From Streptomyces sp. YIM 121038 (GTDB lineage: Bacteria > Actinomycetota > Actinomycetes > Streptomycetales > Streptomycetaceae), in assembly GCF_006088715.1 (NCBI RefSeq), contig NZ_CP030771.1:4092001-4156000 (forward strand): a stretch of DNA of 64,000 bases. Reading direction: 5' to 3'. Of the stretch, positions 19,428 to 27,948 are shown in pieces. The translations under genes and the position numbers were made by a program. Within the stretch, counting starts at the first letter, position 1, and each line of letters starts with the position of its first letter. The notes beneath the pieces are model-generated. The model was not told the origin of the DNA. It searched no databases and saw nothing but the letters and a program-made list of their open reading frames with translations.

Positions 19428-20612
19428 TCACAGTACGCCGTCCAGGGGGCGGCCCGTATAGGCCTCGGCGAGGTCCGCGCGGGCCGCGCGCGAGGTGGCG
19501 ACGCGGTCGAGCTGGGCGAGCTGGATGCGGTCGTCGAAGGGAGTGGCGTCCGGGTGGCGGTGCAGCAGGGCCGTCAGCGCGTTCGAGAACCGCTCGGCCT
19601 GCCAGACGCGCCGCAGACAGGTCGCGGAGTACGCGTCCAGGAGCGCGGGGTCGCCGGTGCGCGCGTGCGCGACGAGGGCGCGGGCGAGGGTGGCGACGTC
19701 GCCGACGGCGAGGTTGAGGCCCTTGGCGCCGGTGGGCGGCACGATGTGCGCGGCGTCCCCGGCGAGGAAGAGCCGTCCGTGGCGCATCGGCTCGTGCACG
19801 TAGGAGCGCAGGGGCGTGACGGACTTCGCGCTGAGGGGACCGCGCGCGAGCCGCCAGCCGTCGTCGGTCTCGCAGCGGCGCTCCAGCTCGTCCCAGATCT
19901 CCGTGTCGCTCCAGGCGGCGGGGTCGGTGTCCGCGGGCACCTGGAGGTAGAGCCGGGAGACGGCGGGCGAGCGGTGGCTGAGCAGGGCGAAGCCGCGGTC
20001 GTGGCGGGCGTAGACCAGCTCGTGGTGCGAGGGCGGCGCGGCGGCGAGGACCCCGAGCCAGGCGAAGGGGTACGCGCGCTCGTAGGTGCGCGCCACCGCG
20101 GCCGGTACGGCGGCGCGGGCCACGCCCCAGAAGCCGTCGCACCCGGCGACGTAGTCGCACTCCAGGGTCCGCTCGCGGCCCTCGTGGCGGTAGCGGACGC
20201 GCGGCCGGTCGGTGTCCGCGCCCTCCACGGCGAGCGCCTCGGCGCCGAAGAGCAGCGGGCCGCCGTCCCGGAGCCGCAGGGCGATGAGGTCCTTGCACAC
20301 CTCGGTCTGCGCGTAGACCCGCACGGACCTGCCGCCGGTGAGCGAGGGGAAGTCGACGCGGTGTCTGCGGCGGTCGAAGCGGAGCTCGATGCCGTCGTGC
20401 CGTGCCCCTTCGCGGTCCATGCGCTCGCCCGCGCCCGCCGCGCGCAGCACCTCGGCGGTGCCGTGCTCCAGGATTCCGGCTCGTTGGCGGCCCTCCACGT
20501 AGGCCCGGTCGCGGGCCTCGATGACGGTGGTCGCGATGCCCGCGCCGTGCAGGAGCCGGGCCAGCACGAGTCCCGCGGGGCCCGCCCCGATGATCCCCAC
20601 CTGCGTCCGCAT
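19428..20612 (-). CDS. pobA: 4-hydroxybenzoate 3-monooxygenase
   Basis: 394 residues from ATG 20612, exactly the usual PobA length. FAD motifs: GIIGAGPAGL (Gly9, Gly11, Gly14), the middle AGCDGFWGVAR (DG motif, fingerprint of flavoprotein hydroxylases) and LFLAGDAAHIVPPTGAKGLNLA (GD motif). YVEGRQRAGILEHGT and RMDREGARHDGIEL are specific for p-hydroxybenzoate hydroxylases. It converts 4-hydroxybenzoate to protocatechuate with NAD(P)H and O2. No pca genes are nearby. It lies 164 bp downstream of the TAA-anticodon leucine tRNA on the same strand, an arrangement I recall for bldA in other streptomycetes. A 12-residue earlier start at 20648 is possible. Confidence 0.92.
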   Translation of the reverse strand: MRTQVGIIGAGPAGLVLARLLHGAGIATTVIEARDRAYVEGRQRAGILEHGTAEVLRAAGAGERMDREGARHDGIELRFDRRRHRVDFPSLTGGRSVRVYAQTEVCKDLIALRLRDGGPLLFGAEALAVEGADTDRPRVRYRHEGRERTLECDYVAGCDGFWGVARAAVPAAVARTYERAYPFAWLGVLAAAPPSHHELVYARHDRGFALLSHRSPAVSRLYLQVPADTDPAAWSDTEIWDELERRCETDDGWRLARGPLSAKSVTPLRSYVHEPMRHGRLFLAGDAAHIVPPTGAKGLNLAVGDVATLARALVAHARTGDPALLDAYSATCLRRVWQAERFSNALTALLHRHPDATPFDDRIQLAQLDRVATSRAARADLAEAYTGRPLDGVL

Positions 20613-20776
20613 CCGGGGAGTCTCCGGCCCACCCGCGCCGGGTGTCAACGGGGCCTGCCGGAGCCCCGTGCGCGGTGCTCAAGAGCGCATCCCCCGACCG
20701 CAGTTGACGAAACGTCAGCAAGGGTGTTGGATGCGGGACGCCCCAGGTCAGGACGGGCTGCTGAAGGTGGCGGAGG

Positions 20777-20859
20777 TGCCCGGAACCGGACTTGAACCGG
20801 TACGCCCATGAAGGGCAGCGAGGTTTAAGCTCGCCGTGTCTGCATTCCACCACCCGGGC
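20777..20859 (-). tRNA. bldA: tRNA-Leu(TAA), bldA
   Basis: On the minus strand the 83-nt sequence folds as a class II tRNA. The acceptor GCCCGGG pairs with TCCGGGC (G-U at pair 7), the D arm is GTGGAATGCAGACAC, the anticodon stem GCGAG/CTCGC has loop CTTAAAC, a long variable arm (GCCCTTCATGGGC) follows, and the T arm is ACCGG-TTCAAGT-CCGGT. The discriminator is A and CCA is not encoded. The loop gives anticodon TAA, which reads the rare leucine codon TTA. In Streptomyces the only tRNA for TTA is bldA, whose late maturation gates aerial growth and antibiotic production. I saw no TTA codon in the called genes of this window. Confidence 0.95.
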
Positions 20860-21390
20860 AGGCCGTAGGCTCCGCATCAAGGCTTCGACCCTATCGGGAG
20901 GCATCCCCCGAATAGCGGAACGGCAGCCCGACGTTGTCTTATTTTATTGACGCCTGAGGGTGCATCAGCACCTGGTACGCGCCGGTGGTACTTGCCCCGG
21001 GCCTCACCGGCCAAGGGCCGCGCACACGAGGGAATTGACGGAATTTAGCCCTCTCCGTGCCCCGTGCGGCATGCGTTCCCCGCCCGCCCCCGCGAGGGCC
21101 GCGCTCCGTTGTGCGCCGCCCCCGCGCACACCACCGGCCGGCCAGTGCCCCGGGCGCTTCCCCCGGTCGTGTCCCCCGGGTTCCCCCGGTCGTGTGCACG
21201 GGGCCGGACCGGCCGTTCCCCGGTCCCCGCGTCTCAGGGGTGCCCGTCATCCCCAGGTATGACATGAACGCCCCGGGTCCGACCGCAGTCGCCCCCGGAA
21301 CCGGGAGCAGCGGCTGACTACGGGGCCCTCCTGGGACAGGACGATGGATGGAGTCCCCCCGACACGTCGTCCCGACAGGAGCACCGCCCC
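20860..21390. other. Intergenic region upstream of bldA and of the ABC operon
   Basis: 530 bp between the 5' end of bldA (minus) and the ABC ATPase start (plus). It should hold the bldA promoter: on the minus strand TAGGGT at about 20890 is a plausible -10 some 30 bases before the mature 5' end, but no clean -35 pairs with it. An unusually AT-rich patch (ttgtcttattttattgacg, 20934-20952) lies about 80 bp upstream of the tRNA. Short open frames at 20960-21317 have no Streptomyces codon bias and I do not call a gene. ACAGGAG at 21375-21381 is the ATPase ribosome site. Confidence 0.5.
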
Positions 21391-22164
21391 GTGACCACCA
21401 CCACTCCCTTCGCCGCCCACGCCACCGCCGTGGCCGCGCGCGCCACGGATCTGTCCAAGGTGTACGGCCAGGGCGAGACCCAGGTGGTCGCGCTCGACCG
21501 GGTCTCCGTCGACTTCGGACAGGGCCAGTTCACCGCGATCATGGGCCCCTCGGGCTCCGGCAAGTCCACCCTGATGCACTGCGTGGCCGGTCTGGACAGC
21601 TTCAGCTCCGGCTCGGTGCGCATCGGCGAGACCGAGCTGTCGACGCTGAAGGACAAGCAGCTCACCAAGCTCCGCCGGGACAAGATCGGCTTCATCTTCC
21701 AGGCGTTCAACCTGCTGCCGACGCTGACCGCCCTGGAGAACATCACGCTCCCCATGGACATCGCGGGCCGCAAGGTCAACAAGCAGTGGCTGGAGCAGGT
21801 GATCTCCATGGTGGGCCTGGCCGGGCGCCTCTCCCACCGGCCCACCGAGCTCTCCGGCGGTCAGCAGCAGCGCGTCGCCGTGGCCCGCGCGCTCGCCTCC
21901 CAGCCCGAGATCATCTTCGGTGACGAGCCGACCGGAAACCTCGACTCGCGCTCCGGCGCCGAGGTCCTCGGCTTCCTCCGCAACTCCGTGCGCGAGCTGG
22001 GGCAGACCGTCGTCATGGTCACCCACGACCCGGTGGCCGCGTCGTACGCGGACCGCGTGATCTTCCTCGCGGACGGGCGGATCGTCGACGAGATGCACCA
22101 GCCCTCCGCCGAGCGCGTGCTCGACCGCATGAAGGACTTCGATGCGAAGGGCCGCGTGAGCTAG
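21391..22164 (+). CDS. ABC transporter ATP-binding protein (MacB/LolD type), module 1
   Basis: 257 residues. Complete nucleotide-binding domain: Walker A GPSGSGKST (residue about 53), Q-loop FQAFNLLPTLTALEN, signature LSGGQQQRVAVARAL, Walker B EIIFGDEPTGNLD and the switch histidine MVTHDPVAA. TALENITLP and the GDEPTGNLDS string place it with ATPases that power FtsX/MacB-type permeases. It starts at GTG 21391 and pairs with the permease gene 114 bp downstream. Such modules energise mechanotransmission or export of lipoproteins, peptides or drugs. It is about three-quarters identical by eye to the ATPase at 52838-53627. Confidence 0.92.
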   Translation: MTTTTPFAAHATAVAARATDLSKVYGQGETQVVALDRVSVDFGQGQFTAIMGPSGSGKSTLMHCVAGLDSFSSGSVRIGETELSTLKDKQLTKLRRDKIGFIFQAFNLLPTLTALENITLPMDIAGRKVNKQWLEQVISMVGLAGRLSHRPTELSGGQQQRVAVARALASQPEIIFGDEPTGNLDSRSGAEVLGFLRNSVRELGQTVVMVTHDPVAASYADRVIFLADGRIVDEMHQPSAERVLDRMKDFDAKGRVS

Positions 22165-22186
22165 CGCTTCGTCGGTCAGTTCTCTT

Positions 22187-22240
22187 TCTGCGGGCCGCAT
22201 GTGGCTGGTCGCGCAGTTCCCCGCGCCCCTAGGGGGCGCT
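22187..22240 (+). repeat. Dispersed hairpin element, copy 3 (inside an operon gap)
   Basis: ctgcgggccgcatgtggctg leads into gtcgcgcagttccccgcgcc and a stem around cctagggggcgct. It sits between the ATPase and permease genes of one transport module and accounts for most of their 113-bp spacing. A hairpin here may reduce readthrough and so set the ratio of the two subunits. Confidence 0.75.
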
Positions 22241-22277
22241 CCCGCCCCCAGGCCCGCCCTCACCAGGACTCACACCC

Positions 22278-24797
22278 ATGTTCCGTACTGCCCTGCGCAA
22301 CGTGCTCGCGCACAAGGCCCGGCTCTTGATGACCGTGCTCGCCGTCATGCTCGGCGTCGCGTTCGTCTCCGGCACGCTGGTCTTCACCGACACCTTCGGC
22401 TCCGCCTACAAGAACAAGTCGGCGAAGAGCTTCGACCACGTCTCCGTCGCCGTCCGCCCCGACGGCGGCTCCCACGACAACGACGGCCAGGAGGCCAAGC
22501 AGACCCCCCGGCTCACCGACGCCCTGCTCGGCAAGGCCAAGGAGCTGCCCGGCGCGGAGTCCGCGATCGGCGCGTACTCCGGCTTCACCGCCGTCGCCGA
22601 CAAGGACGGCAAGCTCGTCGGCGGCGAGTGGGGCACCACCGGCGCCAACTACTACCCCGGCAAGGACGGCAAGGACCCGCGCTACGACTTCGCCGAGGGC
22701 CGCGCCCCGAAGTCCGGGGCCGACATCGCCCTGGACAGCCGTACCGCCGACCGCGCCGGATACGAGGTCGGCGACACCGTCCGCTACTCCACCGACGGCC
22801 CCGTGAAGACCGCGAAGATCTCCGGCATCTTCGACACCGACGACGGCAGCGTCGTCGCGGGCGGCAGCCTCGTCGTCTTCGACAACGACACCGCGCGCAA
22901 GGTCCTCGGCAAGTCCGAGTACGACGAGATCGACGTGAAGGCCGCCGCGGGCACCAGCGAGACCGCCCTGAAGAGCGCCGTCGAGAAGCTCCTGCCGAAG
23001 GACACCGAGGCGGAGACCGGGGCCTCGCTCAAGGACGAGCAGGACCGGATGATCGAGCAGAACACCAGCGCCATGAGCCAGGTGCTGCTGATCTTCGCCG
23101 GGATCGCGCTGTTCGTCGGCATCTTCATCATCGCCAACACCTTCACCATGCTGGTCGCCCAGCGCACCAAGGAACTGGCCCTGATGCGGGCCGTCGGCGC
23201 CTCGCGCCGCCAGGTCACGCGCTCGGTCCTGATCGAGGCGTTCATCGTCGGCCTGGTCGCCGCCGTCGCGGGCTTCGCGCTCGGCATCGGCGTGGCCGTG
23301 GGCCTGGAGTCCCTGATGAACGCGGGCGGCGCCTCGCTGCCCGACGGGCCCCTGGTCGTCGGGCCCACGACGATCGTGGTCGCGCTGCTCATCGGCGTCG
23401 TCGTGACGATGCTGGCCGCGTGGCTGCCCGGCCGCCGGGCCGCGAAGATCCCGCCGGTCGCCGCCATGAACAGCGTCCACGCCTCGCCCACCACGCGCGG
23501 CCTGGTCATCCGCAACACCATCGGCTCGGTCATCGTCGCGCTCGGCGTGGTCATGCTGTTCATGAACGACAACTACGTGAAGTCCGGGGGCGCCGCGACG
23601 ATCCTCGTCGGCGTCATCGTCCTCACGCCGCTGCTCTCCCGCCCGTTCATCGCCGCCGCGGGACCGCTGCTCAAGCCGTTCGGCGTCACCGGCAAGCTGG
23701 CCCGCCTCAACTCGGTGCGCAACCCGCGCCGCACCGCCTCCACGGCCTCGGCCCTGATGATCGGCCTGACCCTCATCACGGCGATGACGGTCATCGCGAC
23801 CTCGCTGGGCAGCGCCATCAACAAGATGGCCGCCGACTCCCTGAAGGCCGACTACACCGTCTCGATGGCCAACTACCAGCCGCTGAGCCCCAAGGTCCGC
23901 GCCGACCTGGCCAAGCTGCCGGACGTCGAGGCGTCCAGCCCGCTGCGCTCCACCTGGGGCGAGGCCGACGGCACGTCCACGCGCATCACGGGTGTGGACC
24001 CGAAGTCCTTCGGCAAGCTGGTCTCCCTCGACTACACCAGCGGCTCCGCCGCCGGCTTCAAGGGCGGCAGCGTGCTCGTCGACGACGGCACCGCGAAGAA
24101 GAAGGGCCTGAAGGCGGGCGACACCGTCCCGGTGAAGTTCGACGACCACAAGACCGTCCGTCTGACGGTCGCGGGCGTGTACCAGTCGAACGAGATGCTC
24201 GACGGCCTGTTCACGCCGACGGCCGTGGTCGACCCGCACCTCAACAAGATCGCCGACCAGCAGGTCCTGCTGAAGATGAAGGACGGCGTGAGCGACGCGT
24301 CGGAGGACGCCGTCGTCAAGGCCCTCGGCGACAACCCCGCCATCAAGATCCAGGACAAGGACGACATCAGCAACGAGATCGGCGGCGCCATCAACCTGAT
24401 CCTCAACATGCTGTACGGCCTGCTCGCCATGGCGATCCTGGTCGCGGTCCTCGGCGTGATCAACACCCTCGCGATGTCCGTCTTCGAGCGGAAGCACGAG
24501 ATCGGCATGCTCCGTGCGATCGGCCTCGACCGCGCGAAGATCAAGCAGATGGTGCGCCTGGAGTCCGTCGTGATCTCCCTGTTCGGCGCGGTGCTCGGCG
24601 TCGGCCTCGGCCTGTTCCTCGGCTGGGTCGCGGGCGACAGCATCTCCGGCTCGGTGAAGACGTACACCATGGAGATCCCCGCCGGGCGGATCCTGCTCTT
24701 CCTCGCCATCGCGGCGGTGGTGGGCGTGCTCGCGGCGGTGTGGCCCGCGCGGAGCGCCGCGCGGCTGAACCCGCTGCAGGCCATCAAGTCCGACTGA
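22278..24797 (+). CDS. ABC transporter permease with two FtsX domains, module 1
   Basis: 839 residues. The N-terminal membrane helix (about 10-35, RLLMTVLAVMLGVAFVSGTL) is followed by a large extracytoplasmic domain to about residue 255. Three helices form the first FtsX domain (about 265-395), there are two central helices, a second extracytoplasmic domain, and a second FtsX triplet near the C-terminus (ILVAVLGVINTLAMSVFERK, then RKHEIGMLRAIGLDR). The motif KELALMRAVGASRRQV in the first repeat and its twin in the second are the coupling helices to the ATPase. This is the MacB-like duplicated layout common in actinobacteria. Substrate unknown. Confidence 0.9.
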   Translation: MFRTALRNVLAHKARLLMTVLAVMLGVAFVSGTLVFTDTFGSAYKNKSAKSFDHVSVAVRPDGGSHDNDGQEAKQTPRLTDALLGKAKELPGAESAIGAYSGFTAVADKDGKLVGGEWGTTGANYYPGKDGKDPRYDFAEGRAPKSGADIALDSRTADRAGYEVGDTVRYSTDGPVKTAKISGIFDTDDGSVVAGGSLVVFDNDTARKVLGKSEYDEIDVKAAAGTSETALKSAVEKLLPKDTEAETGASLKDEQDRMIEQNTSAMSQVLLIFAGIALFVGIFIIANTFTMLVAQRTKELALMRAVGASRRQVTRSVLIEAFIVGLVAAVAGFALGIGVAVGLESLMNAGGASLPDGPLVVGPTTIVVALLIGVVVTMLAAWLPGRRAAKIPPVAAMNSVHASPTTRGLVIRNTIGSVIVALGVVMLFMNDNYVKSGGAATILVGVIVLTPLLSRPFIAAAGPLLKPFGVTGKLARLNSVRNPRRTASTASALMIGLTLITAMTVIATSLGSAINKMAADSLKADYTVSMANYQPLSPKVRADLAKLPDVEASSPLRSTWGEADGTSTRITGVDPKSFGKLVSLDYTSGSAAGFKGGSVLVDDGTAKKKGLKAGDTVPVKFDDHKTVRLTVAGVYQSNEMLDGLFTPTAVVDPHLNKIADQQVLLKMKDGVSDASEDAVVKALGDNPAIKIQDKDDISNEIGGAINLILNMLYGLLAMAILVAVLGVINTLAMSVFERKHEIGMLRAIGLDRAKIKQMVRLESVVISLFGAVLGVGLGLFLGWVAGDSISGSVKTYTMEIPAGRILLFLAIAAVVGVLAAVWPARSAARLNPLQAIKSD

Positions 24798-24810
24798 CGT
24801 CGGGCTGAGC

Positions 24811-24850
24811 GGGGGCCCGGGTGCACCAGCACCCGGGCCCCCCTTTTTTT
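24811..24850 (+). terminator. Intrinsic terminator after the first FtsX gene
   Basis: gggggcccgggtgc (24811-24824), loop acca, then gcacccgggccccc (24829-24842), C, and seven T (24844-24850). A strong stem with a T-tract is a textbook Rho-independent terminator and is unusual in such GC-rich DNA. It lies 14 bp after the stop. Confidence 0.92.
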
Positions 24851-24886
24851 CAGTGCTCCGTCTGCCTTTTCAGTGCTCCGTCTGCG
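24847..24886. repeat. 20-bp tandem duplication at the terminator
   Basis: ttttcagtgctccgtctgcc (24847-24866) is followed at once by a copy differing only in its last base (24867-24886). The second copy holds the stop codon of the minus-strand methyltransferase gene (tca, 24870-24872), and the first supplies part of the T-tract of the terminator. Confidence 0.85.
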
Positions 24887-26222
24887 GGTCCGTCGTGGCT
24901 TGTCGCGCAGTTCCCCGCGCCCCTTCGGGGCGCCAGTCACGAGCCCGCAACGGCAGGCCCGATCTGCCGTCCTCCGGGGTCCTGACCGCGAGGACCTGGT
25001 TGACCCCGATGCGGTTGCGCTCGAAGGCCAGGGCCGACGCGGCCATGTACAGGCGCCAGATGCGGGCGCGGCCCGGCGTCGTCAGGCGCTGGCCCCGCTT
25101 CCAGTCGGCCTCCAGGTTGGCGACCCAGCGGCGCAGGGTGTGGGCGTAGTGCTCGCGGATGGACTCCACGTCGCGGACCTCGAAGCCCGCGCGCTCCAGG
25201 AGGCCCACGGTGGTGCCGAGCGGGGCCAGTTCGCCGTCGGGGAAGACGTAGGCGTCGATGAACTCGTCGACGGAGTACGCCGCCTCGTCGCCCAGGGGGC
25301 GGCGCGCGATCTGGTGGTTGAGCAGCCTCCCGCCGGGCTTGAGGAGGGTGTGGAGGTCGCGCGCGTAGTCCAGATAGCGGTCGGAGCCGACGTGTTCGGC
25401 CATGCCGATGGACGAGATCGCGTCGTACGGGCCGTCGCGCACGTCGCGGTAGTCCTGGACGCGGATCTCGACGCGGTCGGTCAGGCCCTCCTCCGCGATG
25501 CGCTTGCGGGCGTACGCGGCCTGCTCGCGGGAGAGCGTGACGCCGACGACGTGCACGCCGTGCTCGCGGGCGGCGTGGATGGCCATGGAGCCCCAGCCGC
25601 AGCCGACGTCGAGGAGGCGCATGCCGGGCTTCAGGCCGAGCTTGCGGCAGATCAGTTCGAGCTTGTCGCGCTGGGCGTCCTCCAGGGTGCTCCCGGGCTC
25701 CTCGAAGTAGGCGCAGGAGTAGACCATGGAGGGGCCGAGGACCAGCTCGTAGAAGTCGTTGCCGACGTCGTAGTGGTGGCTGATGGCCTGTCTGTCGCTG
25801 CCCTTGGTGTGCCGGTGCAGCCTGCCCTGCTTGCGCATCTCCTCGCGCGGCACGGGCGGCGGCACGAACGGCGCGGCGAGCGCGAGCAGCGAGCGGACGG
25901 CGGCGCGCACCCGCGGGTCGCGCAGCGACTGCCGCAGCGTGGGGGCGTCGTCGTCGCGCTCCCAGATGAACTCGGCGAGCAGGTCGAGGGCTTGGTAGAG
26001 GTCGCCCTCGACGTCGAGGTCCCCGGCCACCCAGGCCCGGGCGAGCCCCAGCTCCCCGGGCTTCCACAGCAGCCTGCGCAGGGCGCGCCGATGGCGTACG
26101 ACGAGGACGGGCGCCCCCGGCGGGCCCTCCTCCGAACCGTCCCAGGCGCGGATCCGAACGGGGAGCCGGGCTCCCAGCATCTGTTCGGCGATGTCCTTCA
26201 GCCGCGAAGCGGCGTCCTGCAT
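24870..26222 (-). CDS. Cyclopropane-fatty-acyl-phospholipid synthase family SAM methyltransferase
   Basis: 450 residues from ATG 26222 with GGAGG upstream. Residues about 1-140 form the lipid-binding N-terminal domain of the family. Then come ISHHYDVGNDFYELVLG and MVYSCAYFEEPG, the substrate region conserved in CFA synthases, the SAM loop LLDVGCGWGSMAIHAA, GVTLSREQAAYA and EHVGSDRYLDYARDL. The enzyme would transfer a methyl or methylene carbon from SAM to unsaturated acyl chains in the membrane. The C-terminus after RTPEDGRSGLPLRARDW is supplied by a dispersed repeat, and the natural protein probably ended near there. It is convergent with the ABC module. Confidence 0.9.
   Translation of the reverse strand: MQDAASRLKDIAEQMLGARLPVRIRAWDGSEEGPPGAPVLVVRHRRALRRLLWKPGELGLARAWVAGDLDVEGDLYQALDLLAEFIWERDDDAPTLRQSLRDPRVRAAVRSLLALAAPFVPPPVPREEMRKQGRLHRHTKGSDRQAISHHYDVGNDFYELVLGPSMVYSCAYFEEPGSTLEDAQRDKLELICRKLGLKPGMRLLDVGCGWGSMAIHAAREHGVHVVGVTLSREQAAYARKRIAEEGLTDRVEIRVQDYRDVRDGPYDAISSIGMAEHVGSDRYLDYARDLHTLLKPGGRLLNHQIARRPLGDEAAYSVDEFIDAYVFPDGELAPLGTTVGLLERAGFEVRDVESIREHYAHTLRRWVANLEADWKRGQRLTTPGRARIWRLYMAASALAFERNRIGVNQVLAVRTPEDGRSGLPLRARDWRPEGARGTARQATTDPQTEH
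24881..24934 (+). repeat. Dispersed hairpin element, copy 4 (encodes a protein C-terminus)
   Basis: tctgcgggtccgtcgtggct, then tgtcgcgcagttccccgcgc and cccttcggggcgcc. On the minus strand it encodes the last residues of the fatty-acid methyltransferase ([19 protein letters not shown]). The same frame of copy 1 gives [14 protein letters not shown] at the start of the M20 hydrolase. Confidence 0.85.
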
Positions 26223-26395
26223 GGCACACACCTCCGCAATGGGGTACCCCGGAACGGTTCGACTCCACGTAAACACCAGCGGCACGTCCGCGCAGTCCCG
26301 TCACGGCGTCACGAATCGGCAAAATACATGTACGGGGCATGAAAATCGGCCAACGGGAAGCGCTCCTTCCCGTTCTTCCCACCGGGACGCGAAAA

Positions 26396-26439
26396 ACCCG
26401 AAGGGCCCCCGCTCCACGGATAGCGGGGGCCCTTCGGGT
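26396..26439 (-). terminator. Intrinsic terminator of the NADH dehydrogenase gene
   Basis: acccgaagggcccccgct (26396-26413) and its exact inverse (26422-26439) form an 18-bp stem with an 8-base loop. On the minus strand it is followed by TTTTTCGCG, giving a T-tract. It lies 24 bp past the ndh stop and before the promoter of the methyltransferase gene. Confidence 0.9.
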
Positions 26440-26462
26440 CTTGATACGACGTGCGCCGGGCC

Positions 26463-27848
26463 TTAAGAGGCCTTGGCCTTCTCCTCGACCGGAGCGGCGG
26501 CGGCCGGCTTGGGCGCGGGCTTGGCGGCCTCGTAGAACTCCTCGCGCGGGGTCTCCATCGCACCGAGGGAGACGACCTCGCGCTTGAGGAACATGCCGAG
26601 GGTCCAGTCCGCGAAGACGCGGATCTTGCGGTTGAACGTCGGCATCGCCATGCCGTGGTAGCCACGGTGCATGTACCAGGCGAGACGGCCCTTGAGCTTG
26701 ATCTTCATCTTGCCCATGACGATCATCGCGACGCCCTTGTGCAGGCCGAGACCCGCGACCGCGCCCTTGTTGGCGTGGCTGTACTCCTTCTGCGGGAAGC
26801 CCCGCATGCCGGAGACCACGTTGTCGCCGAGGACCTTGGCCTGGCGCAGGGCGTGCTGGGCGTTCGGCGGGCACCAGGCGTTCTCGTTGCCCGCCTTGCG
26901 GCCGACGAGGTCCGGGACCTGGGCGTTGTCGCCCGCGGCCCAGATGTAGTCGGTGCCCTGGACCTGGAGGGTCGTCTGGGTGTCGACGTGGCCGCGCGGG
27001 CCGAGCGGGAGGCCGAAGCGGGCGAGCGCCGGGTTCGGCTTCACACCGGCGGTCCAGACGATCGTGTTGGAGTCGACCTCGAGGCCGTTCTTCAGCACGA
27101 CGTGGCCGTCGACGCAGGAGTCCATGGAGGTGGAGAGGTAGACCTCGACCCCGCGGCTCTCCAGGTGCTCCTTGCCGTACTGGCCGAGCTTCGGGCCGAC
27201 CTCCGGCAGGATCTTGTCGGCCGCGTCGACCAGGACGAAGCGCATGTCGTCGCGGGACACGGTGTTGTAGTACTTGGCCGCGTCGCGGGCCATGTCCTCG
27301 ACCTCGCCGATGGTCTCGGCACCGGCGAAGCCACCGCCGACGAAGACGAAGGTCAGCGCCTTGCGGCGGACCTCCTCGTCGGTCGTGGAGTCGGCCTTGT
27401 CCAGCTGCTCGAGCACGTGGTTGCGCAGACCGATGGCCTCCTCGATGCCCTTCATGCCGATGCCCTGCTCGGCGAGGCCGGGGATCGGGAAGGTGCGGGA
27501 GACCGCGCCCATGGCGATGACCAGGTAGTCGAACGGCAGCTCGTACGCCTCGCCGACGAGCGGCGCGATCGTGGCGACCTTGCGGTCCTGGTCGATGGTC
27601 GTGACCCGACCGGTCAGTACCTCGGCCTTGGGCAGCACGCGTCGCAGCGGGACGACGACGTGCCTCGGCGAGATGCTGCCGGCGGCGGCTTCGGGGAGGA
27701 AGGGCTGGTACGTCATGTACGAGCGCGGGTCGACGACCGTGACGGTCGCCTCGCCGTAGCGCATCTTCTTGAGAATGCGACGAGCTGCGTACAGGCCTAC
27801 GTACCCACCGCCTACTACGAGGATCCTGGGACGCTCCGTGGTGCTCAT
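26463..27848 (-). CDS. ndh: Type II NADH:quinone oxidoreductase
   Basis: 461 residues from ATG 27848. It has two dinucleotide-binding motifs: RILVVGGGYVGLYAARRI for FAD near the N-terminus and FVFVGGGFAGAETIGEVED for NADH. AAGDNAQVPDL and the quinone-site region NAQHALRQAKVLGDN follow, then a hydrophobic or amphipathic C-terminal part for membrane binding (GYHGMAMPTFNRKIRV) and a Pro/Ala/Lys tail. NDH-2 oxidises NADH without proton pumping and feeds electrons to menaquinone. Upstream lie one strong and one weaker match to the Rex redox operator, so expression probably follows the NADH/NAD+ ratio. In S. coelicolor NADH dehydrogenase genes are among Rex targets, from memory. Confidence 0.93.
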   Translation of the reverse strand: MSTTERPRILVVGGGYVGLYAARRILKKMRYGEATVTVVDPRSYMTYQPFLPEAAAGSISPRHVVVPLRRVLPKAEVLTGRVTTIDQDRKVATIAPLVGEAYELPFDYLVIAMGAVSRTFPIPGLAEQGIGMKGIEEAIGLRNHVLEQLDKADSTTDEEVRRKALTFVFVGGGFAGAETIGEVEDMARDAAKYYNTVSRDDMRFVLVDAADKILPEVGPKLGQYGKEHLESRGVEVYLSTSMDSCVDGHVVLKNGLEVDSNTIVWTAGVKPNPALARFGLPLGPRGHVDTQTTLQVQGTDYIWAAGDNAQVPDLVGRKAGNENAWCPPNAQHALRQAKVLGDNVVSGMRGFPQKEYSHANKGAVAGLGLHKGVAMIVMGKMKIKLKGRLAWYMHRGYHGMAMPTFNRKIRVFADWTLGMFLKREVVSLGAMETPREEFYEAAKPAPKPAAAAPVEEKAKAS

Positions 27849-27882
27849 GCCATTGAGTATCCACCCCCTCGGAGGGGGTCGC

Positions 27883-27900
27883 TCGTGCGCCCCTTCACAA
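27883..27900 (-). promoter_or_regulatory. Weak Rex-operator-like site near ndh
   Basis: tcgtgcgccccttcacaa matches the Rex consensus TTGTGAANNNNTTCACAA at 11 of 14 defined positions, with one intact half (TTCACAA). It lies 35-52 bp upstream of the ndh start, a position where binding would block transcription. Weaker than the site at 28156 and could be chance. Confidence 0.4.
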
Positions 27901-27948
27901 GGATGGGTGGGGCCTCTGCTACACTTCGCCGCCCACGTGACGGAGGTC

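Noticed and set aside
20960..21317. Overlapping short frames between bldA and the ABC gene
   Set aside because: Three frames are open at once with no bias; composition alone explains them.
27769..27948. An upstream extension of the small ORF before 27949
   Set aside because: It overlaps the ndh start region on the opposite strand and lacks a ribosome site; only the part from ATG 27949 has one.
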